DNA of 64,000 bases, from assembly GCA_002110485.1 (NCBI GenBank), contig MOWL01000067.1, positions 2,976,001-3,040,000 on the forward strand, written 5' to 3'. The position numbers were made by a program, and so were the translations under genes. The DNA comes from Emergomyces orientalis (lineage: Eukaryota; Ascomycota; Eurotiomycetes; Onygenales; Ajellomycetaceae). Below, in pieces: positions 20,918 through 32,064 of the stretch (position 1 is its first letter; each line of letters begins with the position of its first letter). The notes under the pieces were generated by a model. The model ran no database searches, was not told the DNA's origin, and was given only the letters and a program-made list of their open reading frames with translations.

Positions 20918-23900
20918 CTATTCTTCATTCTCATCCTCATCCTCGTCCGCGCGATCCTTCATTTCCGTATCTTTATCTCCATCCTCTCCGCTGCCCCTAC
21001 CAGCCAGGCCCGTGGCCTCGTCACCACTTTTATCGTCAAAAAGATCATCCTCATCATTTGCCGCCTCCGCCGGTGAGACAGGGCCAGCCTTCCCTCCACT
21101 CTCCTCCTCTTCATCTTCATCATCCTCAACGCGAAGATTAATCTTCTTCCGCCGCCGTTGAACAACAGCATCCTCATCTTCCGAATCCCTTCCAGCAGCA
21201 GCAGTATCACGCATATCATCATCCTCATCACGATCCGAAACGGGGGAACCAACATCACGACCAGCCCCATTCGCTCCGCCAGCCCCCTCCCCTGTTCCTT
21301 CTTCACCCTCCTCACTCTCCGACTCAACCACAATCTCACTACTCTTATACTTACTAGACCTAGCGGTAGACCGTCTCTCCAGCCGTCTTCGCTTTCGCGG
21401 TGCCGGCTGATCCTCAGCATCAGAATCCACGCCACTCTCTAGACCCGAACTCCGGTCCTTCGATTTCCTTCCCGCGCCCCCACCGCCATCCTCGCCAGCA
21501 TCCTTCTTCTTCCGTTTACTCACCGCCATTTTCTTCTTCCTCTTCACCTTATCCCCCGTCTCAGAGTCAGTGGTATACTCCGCCTCGTCCCTAGCTCTTT
21601 CTTCCTCAGCGCGAATTGCAGCGAGGCGCTGCGCCTCCTCAATCAACCGCTGCCGGTCCTCAGCAATCTGCCGCTTCCGCTCCAACTCAGCCTCCTCCAG
21701 CTTCTGCTTCTCCTCCTCGCGTCTACGCAACTCAGTCTCCCGTGCCTCCCGCGCCTGCTGTAATTTTGCTGCGTTCTTTTCTTCGTATTCCCTCTGGCTC
21801 TGCAGCGTCCGCTCGAGTTGTCTGCGGATGGTATTTTTTCCCATATTCGCTCGCTGCTCCAAGGCACCACGGGGATAGGGGGGATGCTTGGCCTTGGCGA
21901 TTTGGCCGAAGGTGTTGATCGCTTCGTCGAGACCATCTGAAGCGGCTTGGACATCTTGGAGTGTCCTTTGGGTTTCTGGGAGGGAGATGATGAGCAGGGC
22001 GATCTGGTTTTGGACGAAGGCGACGTTGAATTCGAGGTGGATCTGTTCGGGGGCAATGGCGCGAGCGCGCTGTGTGCAATCCAAGGCGGTATTCATTGCT
22101 GCTAGGTTCTTTTCTTGCATTCCTCTCAATAGCCAGACACGGCCGAGGCAGGCTAAGATCTGGGTGTCGCGATGCCTATCCTTCGAGAGAGCAGCCTCGT
22201 ACTAAAATTATGTTAGTAAAACATAAATCAAGCCAAAATTTTATTTTTAAGTTTAAGTTTTTTTTTAAATATTTTTTTTAAAAAAAGAAATCACTTACGT
22301 TCTCAATCGATCTCGAAAATTGTCTGAGCTCAGCATATATGTGTCCAAGATTAAGGTATACGCTCGCGTCCCGCAACGTGTCTCGAATGCGTGAGAAAAT
22401 CTGTACCGCGGTCGTGTAATCCTTTCTATCATCAACCAGCGCAATAGCAACCCCCTGCGCCGCATAAGCATTCTTCGGATCAAGCTGTAGCGCCTTATCG
22501 AAAAACTCCACAGCTTTCTCATACATCTTCCTTCGCCTCTCCTTATCCTGTTCGGTATCGCGCCGCATGTCTCGAGCGGTAAGGAGGTAGATGTTGCCCA
22601 TTCCCGTAAGAGAATACCTGTCATGCTTATCATAGCCTTGAAGTGTATGTTTGTAGTGGCGTTGTTCGTGGTCTTCGGCAATGTTTGCTACCCTTCTCTT
22701 CGATTTGCTGAGATACCAGCCAAAAAGCGCACGGACTTCGAGATTTGTAGATTCCAGTTCATATAATTTGGCCATTTTCTTGGGTCCTTCGTCTGTCGGG
22801 CTTTGGCGGAGGGCCATGTACGTCAATCGGGCATTGGCTTCCGTGTAGTCACCATGTCTTTCGAGTAGACCCTCGTATACCTTTTTGGCTTCCTCGGGCA
22901 TAGACGCGGCTTCATAAGTTCTGGCAAGGTTATAGCTGATCGTGGTAACAAGTGCATCTGTATCGGTTGAATCATCCCTGTCACGAGACTTTACGCAAGC
23001 ATTGAGGGCAGTCTGGAACATATTCCGCGCGAGCTCAATTTTCTCAGAATGATACAAGAAGCAACCCATATTGTTCAACAGCTGAGGAGCTAAATTTTCC
23101 CGCAGCAAGTTCGTTACTGTCTCTTCATCATCGATATCCTCAGGCCGCTCAGTGTCTGGGATTTGAGCTAATTGCATCTGCTCGACTTGCTGCAGACACT
23201 GCATGCTCTTGTCCGGTGAACCACTCTCGTAAAGCCGCGCAAGATAAAGCAAAACAGATTCATCAGGCGAAAGCTTTTTCTTCTCATCTTTCCATGACGC
23301 ACGCACAGACTCAAGGAGGTTTGTGGCTTTCTTAACCTCAGCCGACTTGTCCTCTTTAAGCGGGCTGGCCTGGGCCGCAAACACTTCCTCCGCAAAGAGC
23401 GCGCCAAGAAGGGTCATCGACTCCGGATTCTTCGTCTGCTGAATGATCTTTTCCAAGCGAAATTTGGCTCCATCATAGTCACCGGTTTTCACTTGCATTT
23501 GGACAGCGCCAAATTTTGCGGGAAGATATCCTTTATCACTTCCACCTCTCGCCTGGTCTGATCTGCTGTAATACTCGTTGGCTCGGGCAATGTCGCCCTC
23601 AAAATGCTCCTTTCGGGCCAATAAATACCATCCGTCACTGGCAATCGCGTTTACATCCGTGAGCTCGATCGCCTTGCGGGCTAATGCTTCGACAGTTGGG
23701 AAATGCTTGCGGAGGAGGAAATAGCCACCAAACATAGCACAAGTCATGGGGTATTCCTTGTCCAGTTTGAATGCTTTCTGCGTATACTGCGTCATGGCTA
23801 CTTTGTACAACGAACCGAAGGCCGGGTCGTTGGTTGCGTGCCGAGAACTATCATAGAGATAATAAGCTCCCAGAAGGATATTGGCAACCTTGGATTCTGG

Positions 23901-24835
23901 GTTCTGCAGTGGTCGAGCGGGTTCGTTAGCAACCTTCCCATAATATAAGCCTAATGAAACTAAAAGCAAAGGGTAAAAAAATAACGAACCAAAGCCAAAG
24001 CGCGACTCCAGGCGGCCTTGGCCTGCTCTTTGAAATCCAGCTGCCACAGACAACACCCTATCCCAATCCGCGGGTCCGGATCTCTCATATTCGGCATTTT
24101 TATCAGAACCTCCTGATAACCCTCTAGTGCTTCCGTATATCTACCCAGCATATAATGCGCCCTCGCCCGGCCAAGAATGGCCATGATATTCCGGTTACTG
24201 AACGACTTTGCCGACTCATCGAAACATTTCAACGCCTGGCGCAAGGACTCCACCCGCTCCGAAGTATCGACAGTCCCGGGCCTAAGAGCCTTTGCGGGAG
24301 GCTGTAACGAGGCGCGCAATATCGATAAAACGCCGCGTGCAAGGAAAAGGGGAGGAAATGCGGGATTTAACCGCGATGCCTCGTTTAGAGTCGACGTAGC
24401 AGCCTGGAGATAGTAATCTTTGGTCTTCGCCTCGGACACCAGCTGGCCCTCCAGGGCAACCCGGGGGGCCTGCCTGCTCTTCAGCATGTATAGCCAACAT
24501 ATCCAACCCAGCAGGCCCAGCTTCTCCTTAGTCACGCCCTGCGCCAGGGACGAGAGGCCGCGATTGAGAATGTCGATGGCATGGTCGATTTGGTTTTGTT
24601 TCGCGTACGCGAGCGCGATGATGACCCAGAAGTTCTTGGCGGCTTTTTCGTTGTCGAGGAGGGTGCAAAGCTCAGTGGGGTCGTCGGGCAGCTCTTCGAG
24701 ACTTATCTCGACCTCACTGTCGAAGGTGGAGGCGGGAATGTCGATGGCGGAGGGGATATCGGAAAAGCGGTATTTCGTTAAGATGCCCTGCTCTAAGAGT
24801 GCACCGTTGGTATACCCATTTTGGAGAGGGGCCAT
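20918..24835 (-). CDS. CTR9: Paf1 complex TPR subunit CTR9
   Basis: Exons 24835-23990, 23903-22299 and 22201-20918 join in phase to 1244 residues, a normal length for fungal Ctr9. The protein scaffolds the Paf1 complex on elongating RNA polymerase II and promotes histone H2B ubiquitylation and H3K4 methylation; it acts in the nucleus. Tetratricopeptide repeats fill roughly residues 60-950. Examples are FWVIIALAYAKQNQIDHAIDILNRGL, NPESKVANILLG...YLYDSSRHATNDPAF, and DVNAIASDGWYLLARKEHFEGDIARANEYYSRSDQA, a Ctr9 hallmark. The last 250 residues are highly charged: a Glu/Lys/Arg-rich coiled coil (REYEEKNAAKLQQAREARE) followed by an acidic Ser/Asp/Glu tail. Intron 1 was placed (donor GTTCGT, acceptor CTGCAG) to restore the continuous ALAL-NPESKVAN block; a nearer acceptor would insert about 20 extra residues. 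The start ATG is at 24835. Confidence 0.93.
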
Positions 24836-25652
24836 GGTTCAAGGCGCAAGGCCGGTTCGGAGACTGGAGGTAGAGAGAAACAAAGGCAAAAGGGCGCGAT
24901 GAGAAAGTGCCGGTTTCGGTAAGGTCTAAATCATCATCAATGACGAACGGCTCCTAAAAAGAGTTGCAGTGCAGGAAACGCAATAATGTCAGCAGAATAC
25001 CCTGCATGTCACAAACAATAGGAGTATATTTGCGGCGGTGGGTGTGTTGAATGCGGAGAGCTGTCCTGTCTTTTAGACGTTGACTTTTGTCCGCCGCCAA
25101 AAGTTGGAGCTGTGGCTGGGCTTAACAGTATCACCAGCCATATTTCCATGCGCCACAATTCCAGATCCCGTGACTTGAGGGTCCTGAATGGGCTATGAGC
25201 AGTTAAAAGGTAAATGTTAGCAACCAAAATAATAGACACAGCAGCAGCATTGAAGGATTGTATTGATAGTCTCCTATTAAATAGTAAGAACAGTCAATGC
25301 CATCAGTAATAACAACAATTAAAAATATGGTTTGCCACACCCCTGCCAATGACTTTCTATACCTAGAGTGGAGAGTACCTCACGATCCCATGCACGAGGA
25401 TATGCCAAGTTGACGTAGATAATAAGATGAAAATGTCCAGAAATCTGCTTCAGGCTGACCCGTTTTAATAATTACCGTTCTATCAAGAAAAAGAAGAAAT
25501 TAAAAATAAAAAATAAAAAAATAAAAATAAAAAAAAAAAATTTAAGAAAAAAAACCATCCTCTCCAGAAGGAAGAAAACGGACCGTCCAACAAAGGGTAT
25601 ATCCACAAGTACGTCATGGCAAAATCCAAAAGAAAAGGAAACACAAGAATAT
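24836..25652. other. intergenic; AT-rich downstream of the acyltransferase
   Basis: Carries the CTR9 promoter and the 3' flank of the acyltransferase. An A-rich low-complexity stretch (about 25491-25552, AAATAAAAA units) yields misleading Phe-rich minus-strand frames. No gene. Confidence 0.6.
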
Positions 25653-26952
25653 TCAAGCCCCAGCTTTCCAAAACCTAGGGAATAGACATACAAAAGCGCC
25701 AAGGACAACAAGAACAGCAAAAATCTGCAGCGACTCCGCCCACCATGACAACCTAACCGCAGACTCAAAATAGCTTGGATTATTGGGTGCGACACTAGCA
25801 CCACCCTGTTTTTGTTGTTGCTGTACATCATTGTCTGAAGCGGATTCCCACTCGCAGGGCGGGAACCGGCCCGTTTCGTAGAACCGTTCGAGTAAATCGT
25901 CTTTCTCAGTCCAGCGCTTGAGGATCCAAGCCTCGAACTCCTTTTGGTCGTCCAGTGGGATTTCAGAAACGGCAAAGCGTCTCCAATAAAAGTTTACGAC
26001 TTTGGGAGGGCGGCCTTGTAGATATGTCGACCGCAGTGTGAAGTAGGCGTCTGGGTAGCTGCCTTTTCTAAATATACCGATTCTTGTTAGTTCTTTATCT
26101 TTTTTTTTTAAACGAGAGATATATCAATCAATCTTACGGTGGTCCTTCATAGCCAACTGTACAATCATAAACCCAATCAACAGTCCCCTTGAGCTGTTGC
26201 AGACAAAAGAACAAACCCGTGGAACGTGGAAGAATCTGGTGACGCAGCGGTGGAATGCCTTGCTTCGCACCGTATCCGTCACTAATACGTTTCGTATTCC
26301 GCGACAGGTTCGTGCCTTCGGGGAAAATCAAAAGCCACATCGGGTCCAGAACCCGTGAACCGGATCTAGGCCCCTCATGTACTGTTTTCAGCTTCTCAAG
26401 ACGATGCTGTAAACGAGGCTTATCCGCAATCCACTTCCTCGCCATGAAAATGAAGCCGTAGAACATCATACCTTGACCGATCAGGGGGAGATACTTCAGC
26501 GATTCCTTGAGGATGATGTAGATGTGGCCGTGCATCTGGGCAGTATATGAGAACCACCATAGGTACAACCAATCGGTATAGACTTGATGGTTAGCAATCA
26601 GGACGATCCGTTCCGGGAAGTATGTCTTCAGCTTCCCCTCTTTTGTCAGCGCGAACTGGCCCTGCACGCTCTTGTCTCCGCTGACCCGGATGGGTGTTGG
26701 GCAGCCCCATTCCGTCAGAGCGGTGATGGCGATTCCAAAGGAGCGTTTCGTCATGGCCATGTAGGAGTTGAAGGACTGGCGGTTGATGAAGTAGAGGGGA
26801 GCGCCCACAAGCTGGGTAGCGACGATACAGACACAGCAGCAGTTGAACCAAGTCAAGAGCGCCAGGCTGCGGAGGATTTGGATGGTTAGGCCATAATTTG
26901 CTGCTGGGCGGTGATGGATGTGGCCCACCACCTCTTCTGAGACCCCGTCCAT
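25653..26952 (-). CDS. membrane-bound lysophospholipid acyltransferase (PlsC family)
   Basis: Exons 26952-26138 and 26067-25653 join in phase to 409 residues. The enzyme should transfer acyl chains from acyl-CoA to lysophospholipids at the ER or a related membrane, as in the fungal Cst26/Psi1 and animal LCLAT/AGPAT families. The catalytic motif is NHQVYTD (His122, Asp127) and the second conserved motif is FPEGT (210-214). An N-terminal hydrophobic segment (about 28-57) and a C-terminal one (LQIFAVLVVLGAFVCLF) would anchor it in the membrane. The region after the intron (PPKVVNFYWRRFAVSEIP) also fits this family. The single intron has donor GTAAGA and acceptor TTTAG. Which lysolipid it uses cannot be read from the sequence; phosphatidylinositol remodelling is possible. 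Confidence 0.88.
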
Positions 26953-28207
26953 TGTTTCTTGCTAGGTGCTAGGAGCAAATCGTCCTATGCTGACCCTGAA
27001 GGTTTTGCTAGTTAGGGGATTTGTTTGAGGGTGTATTATGTATAAAATAGCTAAAGCTACGTTTTTGTGGAGCAGATCGAGAACGATAAACGGCTGCTTG
27101 GACCAGAAGCAAGCTTTTACGAAAGCCTGAAGAGGCGTCGAAAGCTTTGGGAAATGAGAGTTGCTGGCTAAAGATGTCGGTGAGAGCTCTAGGATACATA
27201 AGTGGGCGGGGGAGAACCAACTTTCTCGACCTCAAGGCGGGACGAAAAAAAGGTCACGACATGCAGAGCCCGGATGCAGAGGAGCGGCGAACAAGACACG
27301 GTGTAGCATGAGACTGCAGGATCATGTTTTTTTGTACGATATGAATAACAGGAAACGTAAATATATATAATCAAAGAGTATTATATGCTGGGGGGGTGTA
27401 TCCGGGTGTGCAGCCTAAGCTACCTTTGCCGATGCTTTGTTGGAGGATCCAATGACGGCACATCCACATGGCCCAGCTGTGGTGGGTTAGGTAAGGACTG
27501 ACTAAGAATCCCATCCAGCCTTTGTTTGTTTGATCGATTGATTTGATTGACAGCCCTCTGAATTTCACTTTTTCCTATAAAGGATACTCGAAGGGATACG
27601 ATATAAGGGATACTAAGGATACTACTTATCCCTGCTTTCTGTATTTATCTTGAGCTGCATATTTTTTAGCAGTGGGCCCTTGGCATTTTATTTACCATGT
27701 ATGATCTCTGCTCGAAATCCCCCCGCTCTGTCCAGTCACTAGCTAACTCCTCAGTAGCTCCCATGGATCCCTAGATAAACACTCGCGCTTTGCTTCTTAC
27801 TTCTTACTCCCTTGACATACCCAATAGCGATGATAATGGTCTCTCCGCGTCGGAAACCTTGAAGCAACTGGGTCCTTATTTCTGGCAAGCTTCGTTTATA
27901 AAATATATATTCACATACTTGCCTTGATCGTTTACGTGCTGGTGATAGACAGAAAGACACAAGCGGTACGAGGGAGAGGAGAAGAGAGCAAAAGGAGAGA
28001 GAGCGAAAGAGATAAAAAAGATACTGCCTGGTTTCGGGATGATTATGGCCTCATTTCATTGTAAGTTAAAAAACCCTGTGTTATTCAATCAAAACCTAAA
28101 CTTTCCTCTCGCTAGGTACTTATTTTGCCCGAGGTTGTCTAGACCCTTGAACTCACTGCCGTCCCTTGTTTTAAACCTCCTCGACTCCGACGGAATATAA
28201 GCATATA
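26953..28207. other. intergenic between divergent acyltransferase and NAD kinase genes
   Basis: Promoter region for both genes. It contains a GGATAC repeat cluster (27582-27622, separate entry) and a GTAAGT donor-like site near 28061 that may mark a leader intron of the NAD kinase mRNA. No ORF with a domain. Confidence 0.5.
27582..27622 (+). repeat. cluster of four GGATAC repeats
   Basis: GGATAC occurs at 27582, 27594, 27608 and 27617, spaced 9-14 bases. It lies in an intergenic region between divergent promoters, so it could be a cluster of regulator sites. A decayed short tandem repeat is equally possible. Confidence 0.5.
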
Positions 28208-29778
28208 ATGGACTTCGCCGTTAGAAGAACGTGTCTCAGGCTGATTGCGGTTCCTGTTCCTGTTCCGGTTTTGGGACGACCACAGTTGGCCCGGTTTGGG
28301 CGGTGGCGCGCCTTCTCAGCATCTGCGCATCTCCGCAAAGTCGAAGATATTGGCAGCCTACCAGATTCCGTTTTTCCACGGTACGAAGGTGTGCGTCAAT
28401 TTTTCGCTTCTTTTGTCCCTTCTTTCTGGCAATCCATCCAGTTTGTCGGGTTGTGCCTATTCTTACATCTTGGATCTCTCTTAAATAGAATCGCGGGGGA
28501 GCGACCTCCTAGCTCTCCGATGGCCGAAACCACCACAAAATATCCTCCTCGTTAGAAAGAAAGGGGCGCCACAGGTGACCCAGTCGCTCGTTGAATTTGC
28601 AAAGTACGTCCTGTATATGCGTTTCGCATGCCTTCTGATTCACTAACAGAAATTCTTATCTCGTACCTACCAGCCATATAAAGTCTACCTACTCTCCCAT
28701 TTCTGTAATATTAGAACGCGAAACCGCTGCAGAGGCTCACGATGTGTTTTCATTCCCTGTATATACCAACCTCGTCTCGGACAAACTACCCCCACAGAAA
28801 ATCGATCTCACAGTCACATTAGGCGGTGACGGAACTATCCTACGCGCATCATCTTTCTTTGCAACATCCAAATTAGTCCCTCCAGTACTTGCGTTCAGCA
28901 TGGGAACGCTGGGTTTCCTCGGAGAATGGAAGTTTTCCGAATACAAAGGCGCCTTTAGGGAAGTATACATGTCCGGCGCCGGACCGGGAGACCACGCATC
29001 TATACTTGAGCACCATGGGAATGGGAGGAGTTCAGAAAATAGCCCATCAGCATCGGCGACTCCACCCTCGTCCGCAGACGGCTGGGCCTTAGCCCGCGGG
29101 AAGTCCATGGGCGCAACGCGACCCGCAAAGATTCTCGTCCGCAGCCGTCTACGGGTAGGAGTATACACCCCAGACGGCCGCCCCGTCCACCGCGACGGCG
29201 CAACCATGCCCTCCCCTTCCGACGACGATGGCGGCGTCCACGCCATGAACGAAGTAGTCATCCACCGCGGTAAACAGCCGCACCTCGCCATCGTCGAAGT
29301 ATACGTGGGCGGCCGCTTCCTCACCGAAGCTGTTGCGGACGGTATGATCATCTCCACGCCCACGGGTAGCACGGCATATAGTCTCAGCAGCGGCGGGAGC
29401 ATCATCCACCCACTCGTCCCCTCCCTTCTAGTCACACCCATCTGTCCGCGTAGCCTTAGCTTCCGCCCACTGGTCATCCCGTCCAGCACGCCTGTGACGC
29501 TCAGGCTTAGCGAGAAGAATCGCGGGCGCGAGGTTGAGGTTAGTATTGACGGGGTGATGATGGCGCAGGGGCTGAGGGTTGGGATGGAGGTGAGGGTGTG
29601 GGGGGAGGAGATTGAAAGGAGGGATGGGGAGTGGAAGGGGGGGATTCCGTGTGTGATGAGGAAGACGTTGGGGGATAGTAAGGGTGGGAACGGTGGTGGT
29701 GGTGATGCGGCGGATGGGTGGGTGGGTGGTTTGAATGGGTTGTTGAAGTTTAATTATCCGTTTGGGTCAGAGGGGTGA
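28208..29778 (+). CDS. POS5: NAD(H) kinase, mitochondrial type (POS5-like)
   Basis: Exons 28208-28388, 28489-28603 and 28674-29778 join in phase to 466 residues. The enzyme phosphorylates NAD+ or NADH to make NADP(H). The N-terminus is Arg-rich and lacks acidic residues (MDFAVRRTCLRLIAV), followed by a presequence-like SASAHLRK stretch, which supports import into mitochondria as for yeast Pos5. Catalytic motifs are LGGDGTILR (GGDGT at 149-153) and, in the C-terminal half, NEVVIHRG and ADGMIISTPTGSTAYSLSSGG. A low-complexity insert (HGNGRSSENSPSASATPPSSADG) separates the two lobes and the C-terminus is Gly-rich. The last part of the gene is unusually G-rich (29580-29740). The intron phases fix the reading: the first donor is GTGTGC at 28389, which restores the conserved SRGSDLL-LRWP block. 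The gene symbol is by family resemblance. Confidence 0.88.
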
Positions 29779-32064
29779 GTGATGGTGATAATGAGGGAGA
29801 TTCACTCCCTCCTTTTTCATTTTCATTATTCCTCTCTGTTTTAAAGGTTTTGTTTTGTTTGTTATTCCTCTCCCTCCATGGTTTACCTTTTTCATACTCT
29901 AGCGAAGTCCCAACCCCCTGAATTTGTCGTAATGGGGGTTTTTTTTTCCTACCTTTAACGATTGATCGATTGTTTTCACCCCAACTTACGTTTATTTCTT
30001 TCCCTTCCTACTACCGGTTAAGTTACTAGCTAGCTACCTACTCGCCCTCCCCCGCCAGTTATGTCCACCATCTTCCATATGCCTTTGTAGTCAGGTAAGC
30101 CCAGAGATATGTAGATTAATTTAACTATGTGTGCTATCTTTGTTAACAGCGCAACAAGGCGGGGTATTTATATCTCCTTTTCACCACACACACACATATT
30201 ATACAATATTTTGTATATGGATACATTTACCAAGCTGTGGGTTGTGTAACTTACCAGGTAGATGTTTGATGTTATATGTTAGTTCTTATTGAAGATTCAA
30301 GATAGCTAGGTGTTGCTGCATAGAGAGAGAACAGTGGTTTAGAGCGAGGGATGTGTTGTGTGGCGACATGCCTGGTATTTAGTTAACTATCAATTCAAAT
30401 AAAAAGCTGCAGCAATTGGGGTCAGAATATGCTGTTTCACCATCTTGAACGTTTTCTTTTTTTCTTTTTTCCCTCTTTTTTTACCCCCACTCTTTTCTTC
30501 TTGTTTAAGGTCTGCTTATTGTTTTTTTAGTTTTTAATTTTATTGCTAGCTATATAAACCAATGTGTACAGTGCCAAGTTGGTTGGGTTGGAGCCCGGTC
30601 AAGCTTTTTCATATTTATTTTGAGAGACTCTATGGTGATCTAGTTAATGAGAAGAGGATGTGGATAACAAACAGGTGGCATACAGAACAGTGAGACATAT
30701 AAATAAACCCTGTCATTACAGATTGAAGCCATGTTGAGATCCGATAGAGCAAGATTGAATGAGTATACATTCTAGATATGTTATTAGTTCTAGGTGTTTT
30801 GTTAAGTATTTAATTGGGCAGTAAATGGTTTGAGTTTGGCTGCGTAGAGTTGGGGGACAACCAGGAAAAGGAGAATGTGTATATTCTATTTCCCTTTCTG
30901 TGTGTCTGAAAGAGCAAATTTGTAAATAGTAAATAAATAAATAGATTAACTATTTCAAAAGGAATAATATATTGGTAGTTTTGCTGGGTTATTTTATTTT
31001 ATTATTTTAGTTAATTGTCAGAAAATTCAAAAAAGACAGGGATATATATTGATGGAGAGAGAGATGTAAGTTACATGCAAGCAAAGTTAACCAAAGCAGC
31101 CCACAGAGATAATACACGGGACGAAGCACCCTGTGGAAACATACTCGGTATATTTATCCTTCCAGGCGAACAATGAGACAAGAATCAAAAGAATGAAAAC
31201 AAAGACCATTATATAGCATCATCGGGGGAGGGGGCACGAGCGAGACAGAGAACCAGAAAAATAGATAATTGATTGATTTCCTCACTTGAAATCTCAACCC
31301 CAGCTGGTGTTTAGAAGTTATTTATTAGTTATTTAGTTATTTAGTTCCCTGTGGAGTGGGCGTTGGTTGCTCTGTGTCGTTGCAGCAAGTAGTCGAGTCT
31401 CCATACTACTACTACTAACTACTACTGCTGCAGTCATCGTTCTCCCCCTTTCGCACCCATGGGATCTCGCATCTCCTTTCTACCAACCACCTCCCAACTC
31501 AAAACAACAAACCCCAAACCCCAAACTTCAAACACATCCCTCCCTCCTCGCCTTCTTCTCTGCCCCGGCTGGTAGAAAAGGCTGTTCGACGAGATACTAC
31601 AGCCTGGTGTCTTTTTAGGGGGGCTTGGATTACCTTTCTCCATCTTCTCCTCCCTCTCCCTCCACCTTGTTACCTATCAGTAAGTTTCTCTCCCTAACTA
31701 TGCCACCACCACCACCACCCCCCCTCCTCCTTTGGTTTCATTCTGCCTGTATAACCCACGCGAGCATTCAACATCCCCCCCCGTCTCGCTGCACTCGTCT
31801 GTGCTTTAGCATAGACTACCCCCTTGGTTATACCTTGTGCTGTCGCATTAGATAATTTTTCTCTCTCTCTCTCTCTCTTTTCGTTGTGATGGTTTCGCTG
31901 GCTGACCCTCTCGACTCTGGCTTTAGGCAAATCTTAGATAGTGGCTGCAGAAAGTGTGGAGGCAGACCAAGGCCCCGTCCCCATCAATAAGCCCATTTGC
32001 TCCATCCGTTATCGATAATACCGCTGTGGATTCCCTTATGTGTGCCTTTCTGCCCTGATCCAGA
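29779..32064. other. intergenic and long 5' leader of CLA4
   Basis: 2.3 kb without a supported CDS. It is T-rich, with CT runs (31861-31877) and several small upstream frames (31367-31618, 31625-31855). A donor-like GTAAGT near 31680 and acceptor-like TTTAG near 31926 suggest a leader intron. This is a plausible long regulatory leader of the kinase gene, as seen for signalling genes in filamentous fungi. Confidence 0.5.

Noticed and set aside
25472..25975. Phe-rich 167-codon minus frame
   Set aside because: Shifted reading of acyltransferase exon 2 that runs into an A/T low-complexity tract; the true frame stops at 25653.
28737..29489. 250-codon minus-strand frame opposite the NAD kinase
   Set aside because: Antisense shadow of a GC-rich coding exon; no domain and it lies entirely inside the kinase catalytic region.
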